Below are positions 35,317 to 44,818 of a stretch of DNA of 64,000 nucleotides, piece after piece. The first letter of the stretch is position 1. Every line of letters starts with the position of its first letter. Below the pieces are notes generated by a model. That model saw only the letters and a program-made list of their open reading frames with translations. It searched no databases and was not told the DNA's origin. Location: contig NZ_JACIVB010000029.1 of NCBI RefSeq assembly GCF_014145455.1, positions 53,849-117,848 of the forward strand. Reading direction: 5' to 3'. The position numbers and the translations under genes are program-made. The stretch comes from Limosilactobacillus rudii. GTDB taxonomy: Bacteria; Bacillota; Bacilli; Lactobacillales; Lactobacillaceae.

Positions 35317-35605
35317 AGATTATTACATTTATATATTGTACTGTGCTGATGACAGCCTTTATTGCGGCTTTACTGATAATGTTGATCGACGGGTTCATAT
35401 GCATCAGAGTTACCGGGGTGCAAAGTATACGCGTGTAAAAAAGCGTCACCCGCTAAAGCTTATTTATTCAGAAAAATTTACGTCAAAGCATGATGCACTG
35501 CATGCTGAATATTGCTTCAAACATCAAACTCGGCAACAAAAAGAAAACTTTTTAATGGAACATGGCATTGATCTACTGAAAGAACGGAGGAATTTAAATT
35601 TATGA
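35306..35605 (+). CDS. GIY-YIG domain protein (YazA/UPF0213)
   Basis: A 99-residue protein consisting almost entirely of a GIY-YIG nuclease fold: YYIYILYCADDSLYCGFTDNVDRRVHMH, with YIYILYC and YCGFT as the paired strands and Arg in DRRVHMH. The role of the YazA family is unknown; members may act in DNA or RNA processing. ATG 35306 has AGGAG 7 bases upstream and overlaps the methyltransferase gene by 11 bases. The stop overlaps the next ATG (ATGA), so the three genes are translationally coupled. Confidence 0.92.
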   Translation: MVNKDYYIYILYCADDSLYCGFTDNVDRRVHMHQSYRGAKYTRVKKRHPLKLIYSEKFTSKHDALHAEYCFKHQTRQQKENFLMEHGIDLLKERRNLNL

Positions 35606-36594
35606 AGATTTATGTGTATGGTGTTTATAATGATGAGGTACCTTATATTAAGGAGTGGCAACAGGAACACCCTGAAGTTACGGTTGAAACAACTACCAAA
35701 TTATTGAATGAAGAAAGTGTTGATTTATCAAAGGGAAGCAATGGTGTTGTTGTTTTTCAACAAGAGCCGTATTCTGATGGCACATTAAAAAAATTAGCGT
35801 CTAATGGTATTACAAAGATGTCTTTACGGAATGTAGGTGTGGATAACATTAACCATGAGCTTGCAAATAAATTAGGCTTTCAAATTACTAATGTTCCTGT
35901 CTATTCGCCAGCAGCAATTGCTGAGTTTTCAGTGACGCAGGCTCTCAATCTTTTACGACGGACGAAAGAGTTTTATTTGAAGCTAGGTAAGGGAGATTAT
36001 AATTGGGCACCACATATCGCTAAAGAAATGAATAATCAGGTTGTTGGAATTGTTGGAACAGGTAATATTGGATCAACAGCCGCTAAGATGTTCGCTGGCT
36101 TTGGAGCAAAGGTGATTGCATACAGTCGTCATAAAAATCCAGAACTAGAAAAAATTGTTGAATATGTTGAATTAGAAGAACTATATAAACGTTCAACTAT
36201 TATTTCTCTATACTTGCCACATGTTCCTGCAACTAGTAAGATGCTTAACGAAGAGACTTTTTCAATGATGAAAGATGGTGTTTTGATTATTAACACCGCT
36301 CGTGGCCCGTTAATAGATGAGAATGCATTGATTAAAGCGTTAGATAGCGGCCGTGTAGGAGGAGCAGCTCTAGATGTTTTAGTTGGTGAAACGAAGATTT
36401 TTAATCAACAGATTGATGAAGATCAGGTTGATTATCCAGAATTTAAGAACCTTTTAAAACGACCAAATGTTTTAATTACTCCTCATATCGCTTTCTATAC
36501 AGATCAGGCTGTTAAGAATATGGTTAAAATGAGTTTATCTGCAAATCTAGATTTGATTACCAAAGGAACCTCTGATAAATTAGTTGAGTTTTAA
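35602..36594 (+). CDS. D-2-hydroxyacid dehydrogenase (D-lactate dehydrogenase family)
   Basis: Reduces a 2-keto acid such as pyruvate to the D-hydroxy acid, 330 residues. Family residues are present: Arg76-Asn77-Val78-Gly79 (LRNVGVD), the dinucleotide loop GTGNIG at 152-157, catalytic Arg234 (TARGPLID), Glu263 (VGETKIFN) and His295 (TPHIAFYT). The end of beta-2 reads AYSRHK (173-178), where classical D-LDHs have Asp at 175. This hints at NADP(H) or altered cofactor use. Substrate could be pyruvate or a larger keto acid. It is coupled to yazA by ATGA and ends at a terminator. Confidence 0.88.
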   Translation: MKIYVYGVYNDEVPYIKEWQQEHPEVTVETTTKLLNEESVDLSKGSNGVVVFQQEPYSDGTLKKLASNGITKMSLRNVGVDNINHELANKLGFQITNVPVYSPAAIAEFSVTQALNLLRRTKEFYLKLGKGDYNWAPHIAKEMNNQVVGIVGTGNIGSTAAKMFAGFGAKVIAYSRHKNPELEKIVEYVELEELYKRSTIISLYLPHVPATSKMLNEETFSMMKDGVLIINTARGPLIDENALIKALDSGRVGGAALDVLVGETKIFNQQIDEDQVDYPEFKNLLKRPNVLITPHIAFYTDQAVKNMVKMSLSANLDLITKGTSDKLVEF

Positions 36595-36611
36595 TTAACA
36601 AATAAGTTGAG

Positions 36612-36641
36612 AAAAAAGCTTGTCAGTAGGTAAGCTTTTTT
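36612..36641 (+). terminator. Intrinsic terminator after the D-2-hydroxyacid dehydrogenase gene
   Basis: AAAAAAGCTT pairs with AAGCTTTTTT around a loop of about 10 bases. The loop contains the -35 box of the rpsB promoter. Confidence 0.85.
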
Positions 36642-36648
36642 GTATACT
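36620..36648 (+). promoter_or_regulatory. rpsB promoter
   Basis: TTGTCA, a 17-base spacer and TATACT. The -35 lies in the loop, and the spacer in the 3' arm and T run, of the preceding terminator. The leader to rpsB is about 105 bases. Confidence 0.75.
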
Positions 36649-36668
36649 ATATTTCGGTGTTACACGCC

Positions 36669-36708
36669 AATTTCACACTCAGGATGATGGTGATGAGGGT
36701 GCTAAATT
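36669..36708 (+). other. Hairpin in the rpsB leader
   Basis: AATTT-CACACTC pairs with GAGGGTG-...AAATT (one mismatch, small bulge) around a 14-base loop. A second short CCAG/CTGG stem follows near 36720. This could be a ribosomal-protein control element. Confidence 0.4.
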
Positions 36709-36762
36709 AAGTCCCATTGCCAGATGAAGACTGGGGAGGAAAAAACAATTTGGAGGTATATT

Positions 36763-37554
36763 ATGTCTGTTGTATCTATGAAGCAATTGCTTGAAGCCGG
36801 TGTCCACTTTGGTCACCAAACTCGTCGTTGGAATCCTAAGATGGAAGAATACATCTTTACTGAACGTAACGGTATTTACATTATTGACTTGCAAAAGACT
36901 GTTAAGTTGATCGATACTGCTTACAACTACATGAAGGATGTTGCTGCTAACGGCGGTGTTGCTTTATTTGTTGGTACTAAGAAGCAAGCGCAAGATGCTA
37001 TTGAAGAAGAAGCAACTCGTGCAGGCCAATACTACGTAAATCACCGTTGGTTAGGTGGTACTTTGACTAACTGGAAGACAATTCAATCACGGATTGCCCG
37101 TTTGAAGGAACTTAAAAAGATGGGTGAAGATGGTACTTTTGATGTTCTTCCTAAGAAAGAAGTAGCTGTTTTAACTAAGCAACGTGAAAAGCTTGAACGT
37201 TTCCTTGGTGGTATTGAAGATATGCCACGGATTCCAGATGTTATGTTCATCGTTGATCCTCACAAGGAACAAATTGCTGTTAAGGAAGCACAAAAGTTGC
37301 ATATTCCAATCGTTGCCATGGTTGATACAAACACTGATCCAGATGACATTGATTACGTTATCCCATCCAACGATGACGCTATTCGTGCCGTTCGCTTAAT
37401 CACTTCAAAGATGGCTGATGCTTTCGTTGAAGGTAAGCAAGGTCAAGATGACGCTCAACAACCAGAAGTTGCTGATGACGATACCGCTAACGAAACTGTT
37501 ACTGAAGATTCATTAAAGAACTTAAAGAACAGTGTTGAAGGTAAAGAAGACTAA
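36763..37554 (+). CDS. rpsB: 30S ribosomal protein S2
   Basis: Small-subunit protein of 263 residues. It begins [25 protein letters not shown], the invariant S2 start, and carries the conserved [10 protein letters not shown] and [20 protein letters not shown] regions. An acidic extension of about 35 residues ends the protein. ATG 36763 follows GGAGG; an upstream in-frame ATG at 36724 has only a GGGGAGG downstream of it and is rejected. Codon use is highly biased, as for other ribosomal genes. tsf follows, after a terminator-like hairpin. Confidence 0.98.
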   Translation: MSVVSMKQLLEAGVHFGHQTRRWNPKMEEYIFTERNGIYIIDLQKTVKLIDTAYNYMKDVAANGGVALFVGTKKQAQDAIEEEATRAGQYYVNHRWLGGTLTNWKTIQSRIARLKELKKMGEDGTFDVLPKKEVAVLTKQREKLERFLGGIEDMPRIPDVMFIVDPHKEQIAVKEAQKLHIPIVAMVDTNTDPDDIDYVIPSNDDAIRAVRLITSKMADAFVEGKQGQDDAQQPEVADDDTANETVTEDSLKNLKNSVEGKED

Positions 37555-37568
37555 AATTATTAATTCTT

Positions 37569-37617
37569 GGGCTGTTTTGTACGGACCATTCTGGCCTAAG
37601 TACTAAACAGCCTTTTT
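37569..37617 (+). terminator. Terminator or attenuator between rpsB and tsf
   Basis: GGGCTGTTT-GTAC pairs with GTAC-AAACAGCC (single mismatched bases) around a 17-base loop and is followed by six T. Because rpsB and tsf are normally co-transcribed, it may lower tsf rather than fully end the transcript. Confidence 0.85.
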
Positions 37618-37653
37618 TCAAAAAGACAATTAATTCAAAGGAGAGATTTCATC

Positions 37654-38529
37654 ATGGCTGAAATTAAAGCTGCTCAAGTTATGCAATTACGTAAGAAGTC
37701 CGGTGCTGGTATCATGGATGCTAAAAAGGCATTAGTTGCTAGTGATGGTGACATGGATAAGGCGATGGATTATCTTCGTGAAAAGGGTATTGCAAAAGCG
37801 GCCAAGAAGAGTGACCGTGTTGCAGCTGAAGGTTTAGCAGATATCGCTGTTAATGGTAATACTGCTGCAATCGTAGAATTAAACTCAGAAACTGACTTTG
37901 TTGCTGCTAGTGAACCATTTAAAGAATTATTAAACAAGGTTACTAAGTTAATTAGTGAAAACAAGCCAGCTAACGTAGAAGAAGCATTGGCTATTAAGAC
38001 TGAAAATGGTACATTAAATGATGATATCATTAGTACTACTCAAAAGACTGGTGAAAAAGTTAGTCTTCGTCGGTTTACTGTAGTTGAAAAAGAAGATGGC
38101 GACAGTTTCGGTGCTTACTTACACCAAGGTGGACAAATTGCCGCATTGGTTGTCTTAGAAGGTGCTGACGATGCTACTGCTAAGGATGTTGCAATGCATG
38201 TTGCTGCTATTAATCCTGAATTCATGACTCGTGATGATGTTTCTCAAGAACGTCTTGACCATGAACGTGCTGTATTCAAAGAGGAAACTTTAAACGAAGG
38301 TAAGCCTGAAAAGATTGTCGATAAGATTGTTGAAGGTCGTTTAAACAAGTTCCTTTCACAAATCTGCTTGGCTGATCAAGATTTTGTTAAGGATTCAGAC
38401 CAAACTGTTGAAGAATATGTTTCAAGTAAGAATGGTAAATTAAAGTCCTTCATTCGTTATGAAGTTGGTGAAGGAATCGAAAAAAAGCAAGATGACTTTG
38501 CTCAAGAAGTTAAGGACCAAATGAACTAA
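37654..38529 (+). CDS. tsf: Translation elongation factor Ts
   Basis: Guanine nucleotide exchange factor for EF-Tu, 291 residues. The N-terminal UBA-like domain ([19 protein letters not shown]) and the TDFVA motif ([10 protein letters not shown], near residue 80), which displaces Mg and GDP from EF-Tu, are intact. AAAGGAGAG precedes the ATG. No promoter is visible between rpsB and tsf, so it probably depends on readthrough of the intervening terminator. It ends at its own terminator before pyrH. Confidence 0.98.
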   Translation: MAEIKAAQVMQLRKKSGAGIMDAKKALVASDGDMDKAMDYLREKGIAKAAKKSDRVAAEGLADIAVNGNTAAIVELNSETDFVAASEPFKELLNKVTKLISENKPANVEEALAIKTENGTLNDDIISTTQKTGEKVSLRRFTVVEKEDGDSFGAYLHQGGQIAALVVLEGADDATAKDVAMHVAAINPEFMTRDDVSQERLDHERAVFKEETLNEGKPEKIVDKIVEGRLNKFLSQICLADQDFVKDSDQTVEEYVSSKNGKLKSFIRYEVGEGIEKKQDDFAQEVKDQMN

Positions 38530-38545
38530 GCGTTCGGTCGTTAGG

Positions 38546-38576
38546 AGGACGTACTCAGTGTAGTGCGTCCTTTTTT
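38546..38576 (+). terminator. Intrinsic terminator after tsf
   Basis: AGGACGTACT pairs with AGTGCGTCCT (one T-G) around CAGTGT and is followed by TTTTT. Confidence 0.9.
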
Positions 38577-38592
38577 AAAAATTAGCTTGTAA

Positions 38593-39333
<741 letters not shown>

Positions 39334-39337
39334 TAAT

Positions 39338-39901
39338 ATGGCTACAGGAAAAGAAATTTTAAATGATGCCAAACAAAAAATGGCTAAATCTGGTGATGCT
39401 CTACAACGGACATTGGCAGATATTCGTGCAGGACAGGCTAATGCTAGTTTATTGAACTCTGTAAAAGTTGAATATTATGGTGCACCGACTCCATTAAATC
39501 AAGTTGCTTCAATTACTATTCCTGAAGCGCGGCAACTCTTAATTACACCTTACGATGAGAGTGTTCTTGAAGAAATTGAAAAGGCAATTTATGCTTCAAA
39601 TCTTGGTTTAACACCACAAAATGACGGAAGTTCTATTCGGCTGATCATTCCACAATTGACAGAAGATCGCCGAAAAGAATTGGTTAAAGATGTTAAAGCC
39701 GAATTGGAGAAAGCAAAAGTTGCAGTTCGTAATGTTCGCCGTGAAGCGATGGATGACCTGAAAAAGGGTAATAAAAATGGTGACTTTAACGATGATGAGT
39801 TCCATGATCTAGAAAAAAAGGTCCAAAATGAGACTGACGCTGGTATTAAAAACCTTGAAGAGATTGCAAGTGCAAAGGAAAAGGAATTAATGGAAGGCTA
39901 G
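39338..39901 (+). CDS. frr: Ribosome recycling factor
   Basis: Splits post-termination ribosomes together with EF-G, 187 residues, the normal size. The segment around [32 protein letters not shown] and the C-terminal helix-bundle are conserved. ATG 39338 has GAGGGAG 9 bases upstream. An earlier in-frame start at 39299 lies inside pyrH and gives an unusual N-terminus. It is the last gene of the pyrH-frr unit and has a terminator. Confidence 0.98.
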   Translation: MATGKEILNDAKQKMAKSGDALQRTLADIRAGQANASLLNSVKVEYYGAPTPLNQVASITIPEARQLLITPYDESVLEEIEKAIYASNLGLTPQNDGSSIRLIIPQLTEDRRKELVKDVKAELEKAKVAVRNVRREAMDDLKKGNKNGDFNDDEFHDLEKKVQNETDAGIKNLEEIASAKEKELMEG

Positions 39902-39903
39902 CT

Positions 39904-39949
39904 AAAAGGGGTTGTGAACCTAATATGTGTCCACAATCCTTTTATTTTT
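39904..39949 (+). terminator. Intrinsic terminator after frr
   Basis: AAAAGGGGTTGTG pairs with CACAATCCTTTT (one G-T) around a 15-base loop, and ATTTTT follows. Confidence 0.85.
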
Positions 39950-40002
39950 CTGTTGTTAATTTTGTGTAGTTATACTAAAACTATGTAACAAATTAAAGCA
40001 GA

Positions 40003-40033
40003 TTAACAAAATGAATTTTGCCTCTGGTATAAT
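40003..40033 (+). promoter_or_regulatory. uppS promoter with extended -10
   Basis: TTAACA, a 19-base spacer and TATAAT preceded by TGG. The -10 box lies in the loop of a perfect 6-bp inverted repeat, GCCTCT/AGAGGC, at 40020-40039. Confidence 0.7.
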
Positions 40034-40133
40034 AGAGGCTATAATTAATTGGCAGGGTTTGTATTATCAGCGATGGTGCAAAGCAGCTTCGTTGTCTAAT
40101 CCTAAGTACATGATAAAAATGGAGGAACGATTA

Positions 40134-40898
40134 GTGTTTTCTAAAAGTAAAGATGATAAGACTAATCAGCAAATTGATATGGAAAGGATTCCAAATCATA
40201 TTGCAATTATTATGGATGGTAATGGGCGGTGGGCGCAAAAAAGACATCTTCCGCGGGTTGCCGGTCATAAACAAGGAATGCAAACAGTAAAAAAGATTAC
40301 GATTGCTGCTAGTGAGTTGGGAGTAAAAGTTCTGTCATTATATGCATTTTCGACAGAAAACTGGAAGCGTCCTTCTTCGGAAGTGAGTTATCTTATGCAA
40401 TTACCGGTTCGCTTCTTTTCAACGTTTGTTCCAGACTTAATTAAGCATAATGTTAAAGTGATGGTAATGGGTGATATTACACAATTGCCAGAAGCAACGC
40501 AAGAAGCTGTTCAAAATGCAATAAAGGATACTGCTGATTGTAATGGTATGATTCTTAACTTTGCCTTAAATTATGGGAGTCGTGATGAAATTACCCAAGC
40601 TACAAAGCAAATTGTGGCAGAAGTTAAGGCCGGAAAACTTAACATTGATGATGTGGATGAAGATACAATAAATAATCATTTAATGTCAAAACAGCTAGGT
40701 GAGTTTGCGGACCCAGATCTTTTGATTAGGACTAGTGGGGAAGAACGAATTAGCAATTTTATGTTATGGCAAATTGCTTATAGTGAGCTCGAATTTGTGT
40801 CAGAACATTGGCCTGACTTTGATGGTGAATCGTTAAAAAAAGCGATTGCCTCATTTCAGCGTCGGCATCGTCGTTTTGGCGGTTTACAAAATCAATAA
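40134..40898 (+). CDS. uppS: Isoprenyl transferase (undecaprenyl diphosphate synthase)
   Basis: Makes the C55 undecaprenyl diphosphate carrier of cell-wall synthesis by cis-condensing isopentenyl diphosphate onto farnesyl diphosphate, 254 residues. The FPP-binding loop IMDGNGRWA is at residues 26-34 with catalytic Asp28. RTSGEERISNFMLWQIAYSE near the C-terminus is the second family signature. The start is GTG 40134, with GGAGG 8 bases upstream; the frame is open further 5' but no good site precedes it. A leader of about 100 bases precedes the gene. The run uppS-cdsA-rseP-proS is conserved in lactobacilli. Confidence 0.96.
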   Translation: MFSKSKDDKTNQQIDMERIPNHIAIIMDGNGRWAQKRHLPRVAGHKQGMQTVKKITIAASELGVKVLSLYAFSTENWKRPSSEVSYLMQLPVRFFSTFVPDLIKHNVKVMVMGDITQLPEATQEAVQNAIKDTADCNGMILNFALNYGSRDEITQATKQIVAEVKAGKLNIDDVDEDTINNHLMSKQLGEFADPDLLIRTSGEERISNFMLWQIAYSELEFVSEHWPDFDGESLKKAIASFQRRHRRFGGLQNQ

Positions 40899-40915
40899 AA
40901 TAAGGGGATACTGTT

Positions 40916-41701
40916 TTGAAAACAAGAATAACGACTGCGGTAATTGCACTTGCAATTTTTATACCGCTTATTATATATGGTCATTGGCCACTTACAATTG
41001 CAGCAGTTGCTTTGGGCATTGTTGCAATGTCTGAAGTATTAGTAATGAAAAAAATGTTTGTGATTTCGTTTGAAGCACTAGTTAGTTATTTAGGGGTTGC
41101 TTTACTGATATTACCCGATAGTTGGCTAGATTTCTTACCAAATGTCGCTACTCGATGGTTTGGTTTCTATATTTTAGTCGTTTTATTATTATTACATACA
41201 GTTATTCGTAAGCAGCGATTTACTTTTGATGATGCTGGTGTTTTAACATTAGCAATGCTTTATATTGGGATTGGGTTCCATTATTTTATAGCAGCTCGAG
41301 GAATTAATTTTCAGACCTTGCTGTATGGAATGTTAATTGTATGGATTACTGATAGTGGTGCTTATCTTATTGGTCGTCAAATTGGTAAAAATAAATTAGC
41401 ACCCAAAATTAGTCCAAATAAAACATGGGAAGGATCAATCGGTGGAACTGTTGCAGCTGTTATAATCCTTGCAATATATTGTTACTTTATTCCAGTTGGT
41501 GCGAGTTGGGTAACAATGCTGTTCGTTACTTTGATTCTTTCTATTTTCGGTCAATTTGGTGATTTGATTGAATCATCGTTAAAGCGTTATTACGGAGTTA
41601 AAGACTCAGGGAAGATTCTTCCTGGACATGGGGGAATTTTAGACCGCTTTGATAGTATGTTGATTGTTATGCCAATGCTTCATTTACTAGGAATCATTTA
41701 A
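40916..41701 (+). CDS. cdsA: Phosphatidate cytidylyltransferase
   Basis: A membrane enzyme converting phosphatidic acid and CTP to CDP-diacylglycerol for phospholipid synthesis, 261 residues. About seven or eight hydrophobic segments are visible. The CTP signature covers SPNKTWEGSIGG and the later region KRYYGVKDSGKILPGHGGILDRFDS, containing the conserved Asp. The start is TTG 40916, with AAGGGG upstream. It is 17 bases behind uppS and 22 bases ahead of rseP. Confidence 0.95.
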   Translation: MKTRITTAVIALAIFIPLIIYGHWPLTIAAVALGIVAMSEVLVMKKMFVISFEALVSYLGVALLILPDSWLDFLPNVATRWFGFYILVVLLLLHTVIRKQRFTFDDAGVLTLAMLYIGIGFHYFIAARGINFQTLLYGMLIVWITDSGAYLIGRQIGKNKLAPKISPNKTWEGSIGGTVAAVIILAIYCYFIPVGASWVTMLFVTLILSIFGQFGDLIESSLKRYYGVKDSGKILPGHGGILDRFDSMLIVMPMLHLLGII

Positions 41702-41723
41702 TCATATGTAAGGAAGAGATTTT

Positions 41724-42998
41724 TTGATAACAACAATTATTACATTTATTATTGTTTTTGGAATCCTTGTCCTTGTTCATGAATATGGTCATTACTATTT
41801 TGCCAAACGGGCAGGTATTTTGGTTCGTGAATTTTCAATTGGCATGGGACCAAAAATTTGGTGGAAACGGAAGAATGGGACAACTTATACTATTCGGATT
41901 TTACCATTGGGTGGCTATGTTCGTTTAGCCGGTGCTGATGATGAGGACCAAGATGAATTAAAACCGGGGACGCCACTAACCATTCAATTAAATGATCAAG
42001 ATAAAGTTACTAGCATTAATGCGAGTGATAAAACAACCTTATTTCAAGGAGTACCTCTTCAATTAGTTGCCTGCGATTTAGAAGATGGTCTGTGGATTAA
42101 AGGTTATATTAATGGTGATGAAGACCAGCTGAAAGTATATAGTGTAGATCATGATGCAATGATAATCGAGCGCGATGGAACTGAGGTACAAATTGCACCT
42201 CGAGATGTACAATTCCGTTCAGCAAGTTTACCAGCTCGGATGATGACTAATTTTGCTGGTCCAATGAATAATTTCATTCTATCCTTGGTTGTATTTATCA
42301 TCCTTGGTTTTACCTTAACAGGCGTCCCAACTAATAGTAATCAATTGGGACATGTTAATACGGGTTCCGTTGCAGCTAAAGCTGGCCTGGTTGCTGGTGA
42401 TCGAATCGTTAAGGTTAATAATCAAAAAATAAGTGACTGGACAGACCTTTCGACTAATATTTCTAATAAGCCTAATAAGACTATAGCTATTACATACGAG
42501 CGTGGGAATCGAACTTACCAAACTAAGCTTAAACCTAAGGCCGTAGAACGTGGTCATCAAAAAGTAGGGCAAATTGGAATTGTTGAACAACAAGAAACCG
42601 GTCTGGCAGCACGGTTAAAATTTGGCTGGCAACAGTTTATTCAGGCTGGTACATTGATATTTAGCGTTCTTGGTCACATGGTAACCCATGGCTTCAGCTT
42701 AAACGATTTAGGAGGACCAGTTGCAATCTATGCTGGTACATCTCAGGCAACGTCATTAGGAATTAACGGTGTTTTAAACTTTTTAGCATTGCTTTCTATT
42801 AACTTAGGAATTGTTAACCTGTTGCCAATTCCTGCATTAGATGGGGGAAAGTTATTGTTAAATATTATTGAGGCAATTATCCGTCGTCCTATTCCAGAAA
42901 AGGCTGAGGGAATTGTTACAATGATTGGGTTCTTAATCTTATTAACATTAATGGTTCTAGTAACATGGAACGATATTCAAAGATATTTTATTCGGTAA
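41724..42998 (+). CDS. rseP: RIP metalloprotease RseP (site-2 protease)
   Basis: An intramembrane zinc protease of 424 residues that cleaves membrane-anchored regulators and leftover signal peptides. The zinc motif HEYGH is at residues 19-23 in the first membrane helix, and a second membrane motif NLLPIPALDGGKLL near residue 370 contributes the metal-binding Asp. A PDZ domain (about 205-285, with AAKAGLVAGDRIVKVNNQKI) sits between. The start is TTG 41724 with AAGGAAGAG upstream. No partner anti-sigma gene is in the window. Confidence 0.95.
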   Translation: MITTIITFIIVFGILVLVHEYGHYYFAKRAGILVREFSIGMGPKIWWKRKNGTTYTIRILPLGGYVRLAGADDEDQDELKPGTPLTIQLNDQDKVTSINASDKTTLFQGVPLQLVACDLEDGLWIKGYINGDEDQLKVYSVDHDAMIIERDGTEVQIAPRDVQFRSASLPARMMTNFAGPMNNFILSLVVFIILGFTLTGVPTNSNQLGHVNTGSVAAKAGLVAGDRIVKVNNQKISDWTDLSTNISNKPNKTIAITYERGNRTYQTKLKPKAVERGHQKVGQIGIVEQQETGLAARLKFGWQQFIQAGTLIFSVLGHMVTHGFSLNDLGGPVAIYAGTSQATSLGINGVLNFLALLSINLGIVNLLPIPALDGGKLLLNIIEAIIRRPIPEKAEGIVTMIGFLILLTLMVLVTWNDIQRYFIR

Positions 42999-43013
42999 TA
43001 AAGGAGTATTTTT

Positions 43014-44744
43014 ATGAAACAGTCACAAATTTTAATACCAACGCAAAAAGAGGCTCCAAGTGATGCGGAAGCCTTAAGTCACAAAATGATGATTCGTGCT
43101 GGCTATCTTTACCAGATTTCAGCGGGAGTATGGTCTTATTTACCACTAGCATATCGGGTTATTCGTAAAGTAGAGAACATTATCCGTGATGAGATGGATA
43201 AAGCTGGAGCAGTGGAAATGATGATGCCTGCACTTGTTCCTGCTGATCTATGGAAAAAATCAGGCCGTTATGAGAGTTATGGGGATAACCTATTTAAATT
43301 AACGGATCGCCGTGATCGAGAATTTATTTTGGGTCCCACACATGAAGAAACTTTTACGGAAGTAATCCGTGATAGTATTAAGTCATACAAAAAGTTACCT
43401 TTAGTTGTTTACCAATTACAAGATAAGTTCCGTGATGAAGATCGTCCCCGTTACGGGATTCTTCGGGGAAAGGAATTTGAAATGCTAGATGGGTATTCCT
43501 TCTCTGCAGACCAAAGAGGCCTTGATGAAGCATATGACTTACAAGCTAAAGCTTATCGTAATATTTTTGATCGGGTTGGGCTAAATTATAAAGTAATTTT
43601 AGCTGACTCTGGGACAATTGGTGGTAAAAACTCACAAGAATTTTCTGCACCTGCGGAAGTAGGAGAAGATATTATTGCTTATACCGATGGCGATTATGCA
43701 GCTAATCTTGAAAAGGCGGTAAGCAAATTTGCCGGTGTTCAACAAACGGATGAGCCAGCACCATTAGAAAAGAAGGCAACTCCTGGAGCTCATACAGTTG
43801 ATGAAGCGGCTGAAAGTCTTAAGATGGATCCTAATCAGGTAATCAAGTCAATGTTTTATATTGCTAAAATGGGTGAAGATGAATATCAGCCAGTATTAGT
43901 GTTAATGCGGGGTAATGATGAAGTAAACGAAGCAAAGGTTACTAATGCACTAGATTGTGAAGACCTCGAATTAGCTAGTGAAGAAGATGCAATGAAATAT
44001 CTTAATGCTCATCCTGGTTCATTAGGTCCAGTTGGTGTCGGGGAAGATGTAAAGATACTTGCTGATAATTACGTTAAAGTTTTAGTCAACATGGCCTGTG
44101 GGGCTAATGAAGATGGTTACCACTATATCAATGCTAATATTGATCGTGACTTCCGCGTTGACAGTTTTGGTGATTTTCGTAATGTTAAAGAGGGTGAAAT
44201 AGCTCCCGACGGAAAGCCAATCAAATTTACTAATGGAATTGAAATTGGTCATATCTTTAAACTTGGAACACTTTACTCGCAAAAGTTAGGGGCACAAGTC
44301 TTAGATCAAAATGGTCGGTTAACAGATGTAATCATGGGATGTTATGGAATCGGAGTTACCCGTTTATTATCTGCAGTTGCAGAACAAAATGCGGACGAAA
44401 ACGGCTTAGTATGGCCTGACAGTATTGCACCGTTTGATATTCACGTTATTCCGGTTAATGCTAAGAACAAAGACCAAATGGAAATGGCTGAGGAAATTGA
44501 TCAAAAATTAACTGAAGCAGGTTATGAAGTCTTAGTTGATGATCGAAAAGAACGGGCTGGTGTAAAATTTGCTGATTCTGATTTGATTGGTATTCCAATT
44601 CGGGTAACTATCGGTAAAAAGGCCCAAGATGGTATTGTAGAAATAAAGATTAGAAAGACCGGTGAAACTGTTGAAGTAAAGCAAGAAGAGCTAATTAATA
44701 CAATTAGTATTTTGCTTAAACAGTTAAACGAAGAGAATAAGTAA
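43014..44744 (+). CDS. proS: Prolyl-tRNA synthetase
   Basis: Charges tRNA-Pro, 576 residues, bacterial type. Class II motif 1 covers YLPLAYRVIRKVENIIRDEMD, motif 2 is PRYGILRGKEFEM and motif 3 is GCYGIGVTRLL. The editing domain (about 230-400, which deacylates Ala-tRNA-Pro) is present between motifs 2 and 3, and an anticodon-binding domain ends the protein. AAAGGAG precedes the ATG. It is the fourth gene of uppS-cdsA-rseP-proS; I saw no T-box in front of it. Confidence 0.97.
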   Translation: MKQSQILIPTQKEAPSDAEALSHKMMIRAGYLYQISAGVWSYLPLAYRVIRKVENIIRDEMDKAGAVEMMMPALVPADLWKKSGRYESYGDNLFKLTDRRDREFILGPTHEETFTEVIRDSIKSYKKLPLVVYQLQDKFRDEDRPRYGILRGKEFEMLDGYSFSADQRGLDEAYDLQAKAYRNIFDRVGLNYKVILADSGTIGGKNSQEFSAPAEVGEDIIAYTDGDYAANLEKAVSKFAGVQQTDEPAPLEKKATPGAHTVDEAAESLKMDPNQVIKSMFYIAKMGEDEYQPVLVLMRGNDEVNEAKVTNALDCEDLELASEEDAMKYLNAHPGSLGPVGVGEDVKILADNYVKVLVNMACGANEDGYHYINANIDRDFRVDSFGDFRNVKEGEIAPDGKPIKFTNGIEIGHIFKLGTLYSQKLGAQVLDQNGRLTDVIMGCYGIGVTRLLSAVAEQNADENGLVWPDSIAPFDIHVIPVNAKNKDQMEMAEEIDQKLTEAGYEVLVDDRKERAGVKFADSDLIGIPIRVTIGKKAQDGIVEIKIRKTGETVEVKQEELINTISILLKQLNEENK

Positions 44745-44752
44745 TTTAAATT

Positions 44753-44800
44753 AATGTGGTTGCGATGTTGTAAGAAAAACTTTTTTCGCACCACATTTTT
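44753..44800 (+). terminator. Intrinsic terminator between proS and polC
   Basis: ATGTGGTTGCGA pairs with TCGCACCACAT (one bulged T) around a 20-base loop that contains its own T run, and TTTTT follows. Confidence 0.75.
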
Positions 44801-44818
44801 AAGTAGGAGGATTATAGT

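Noticed and set aside
40011..40133. N-terminal extension of uppS back to an ATG at 40011.
   Set aside because: The ATG lies before the mapped-looking -10 box at 40028, so it could not be in the transcript; GTG 40134 has a good ribosome site.
42990..43014. Possible T-box riboswitch before proS.
   Set aside because: The rseP-proS gap is only 15 bases and holds just the ribosome site.
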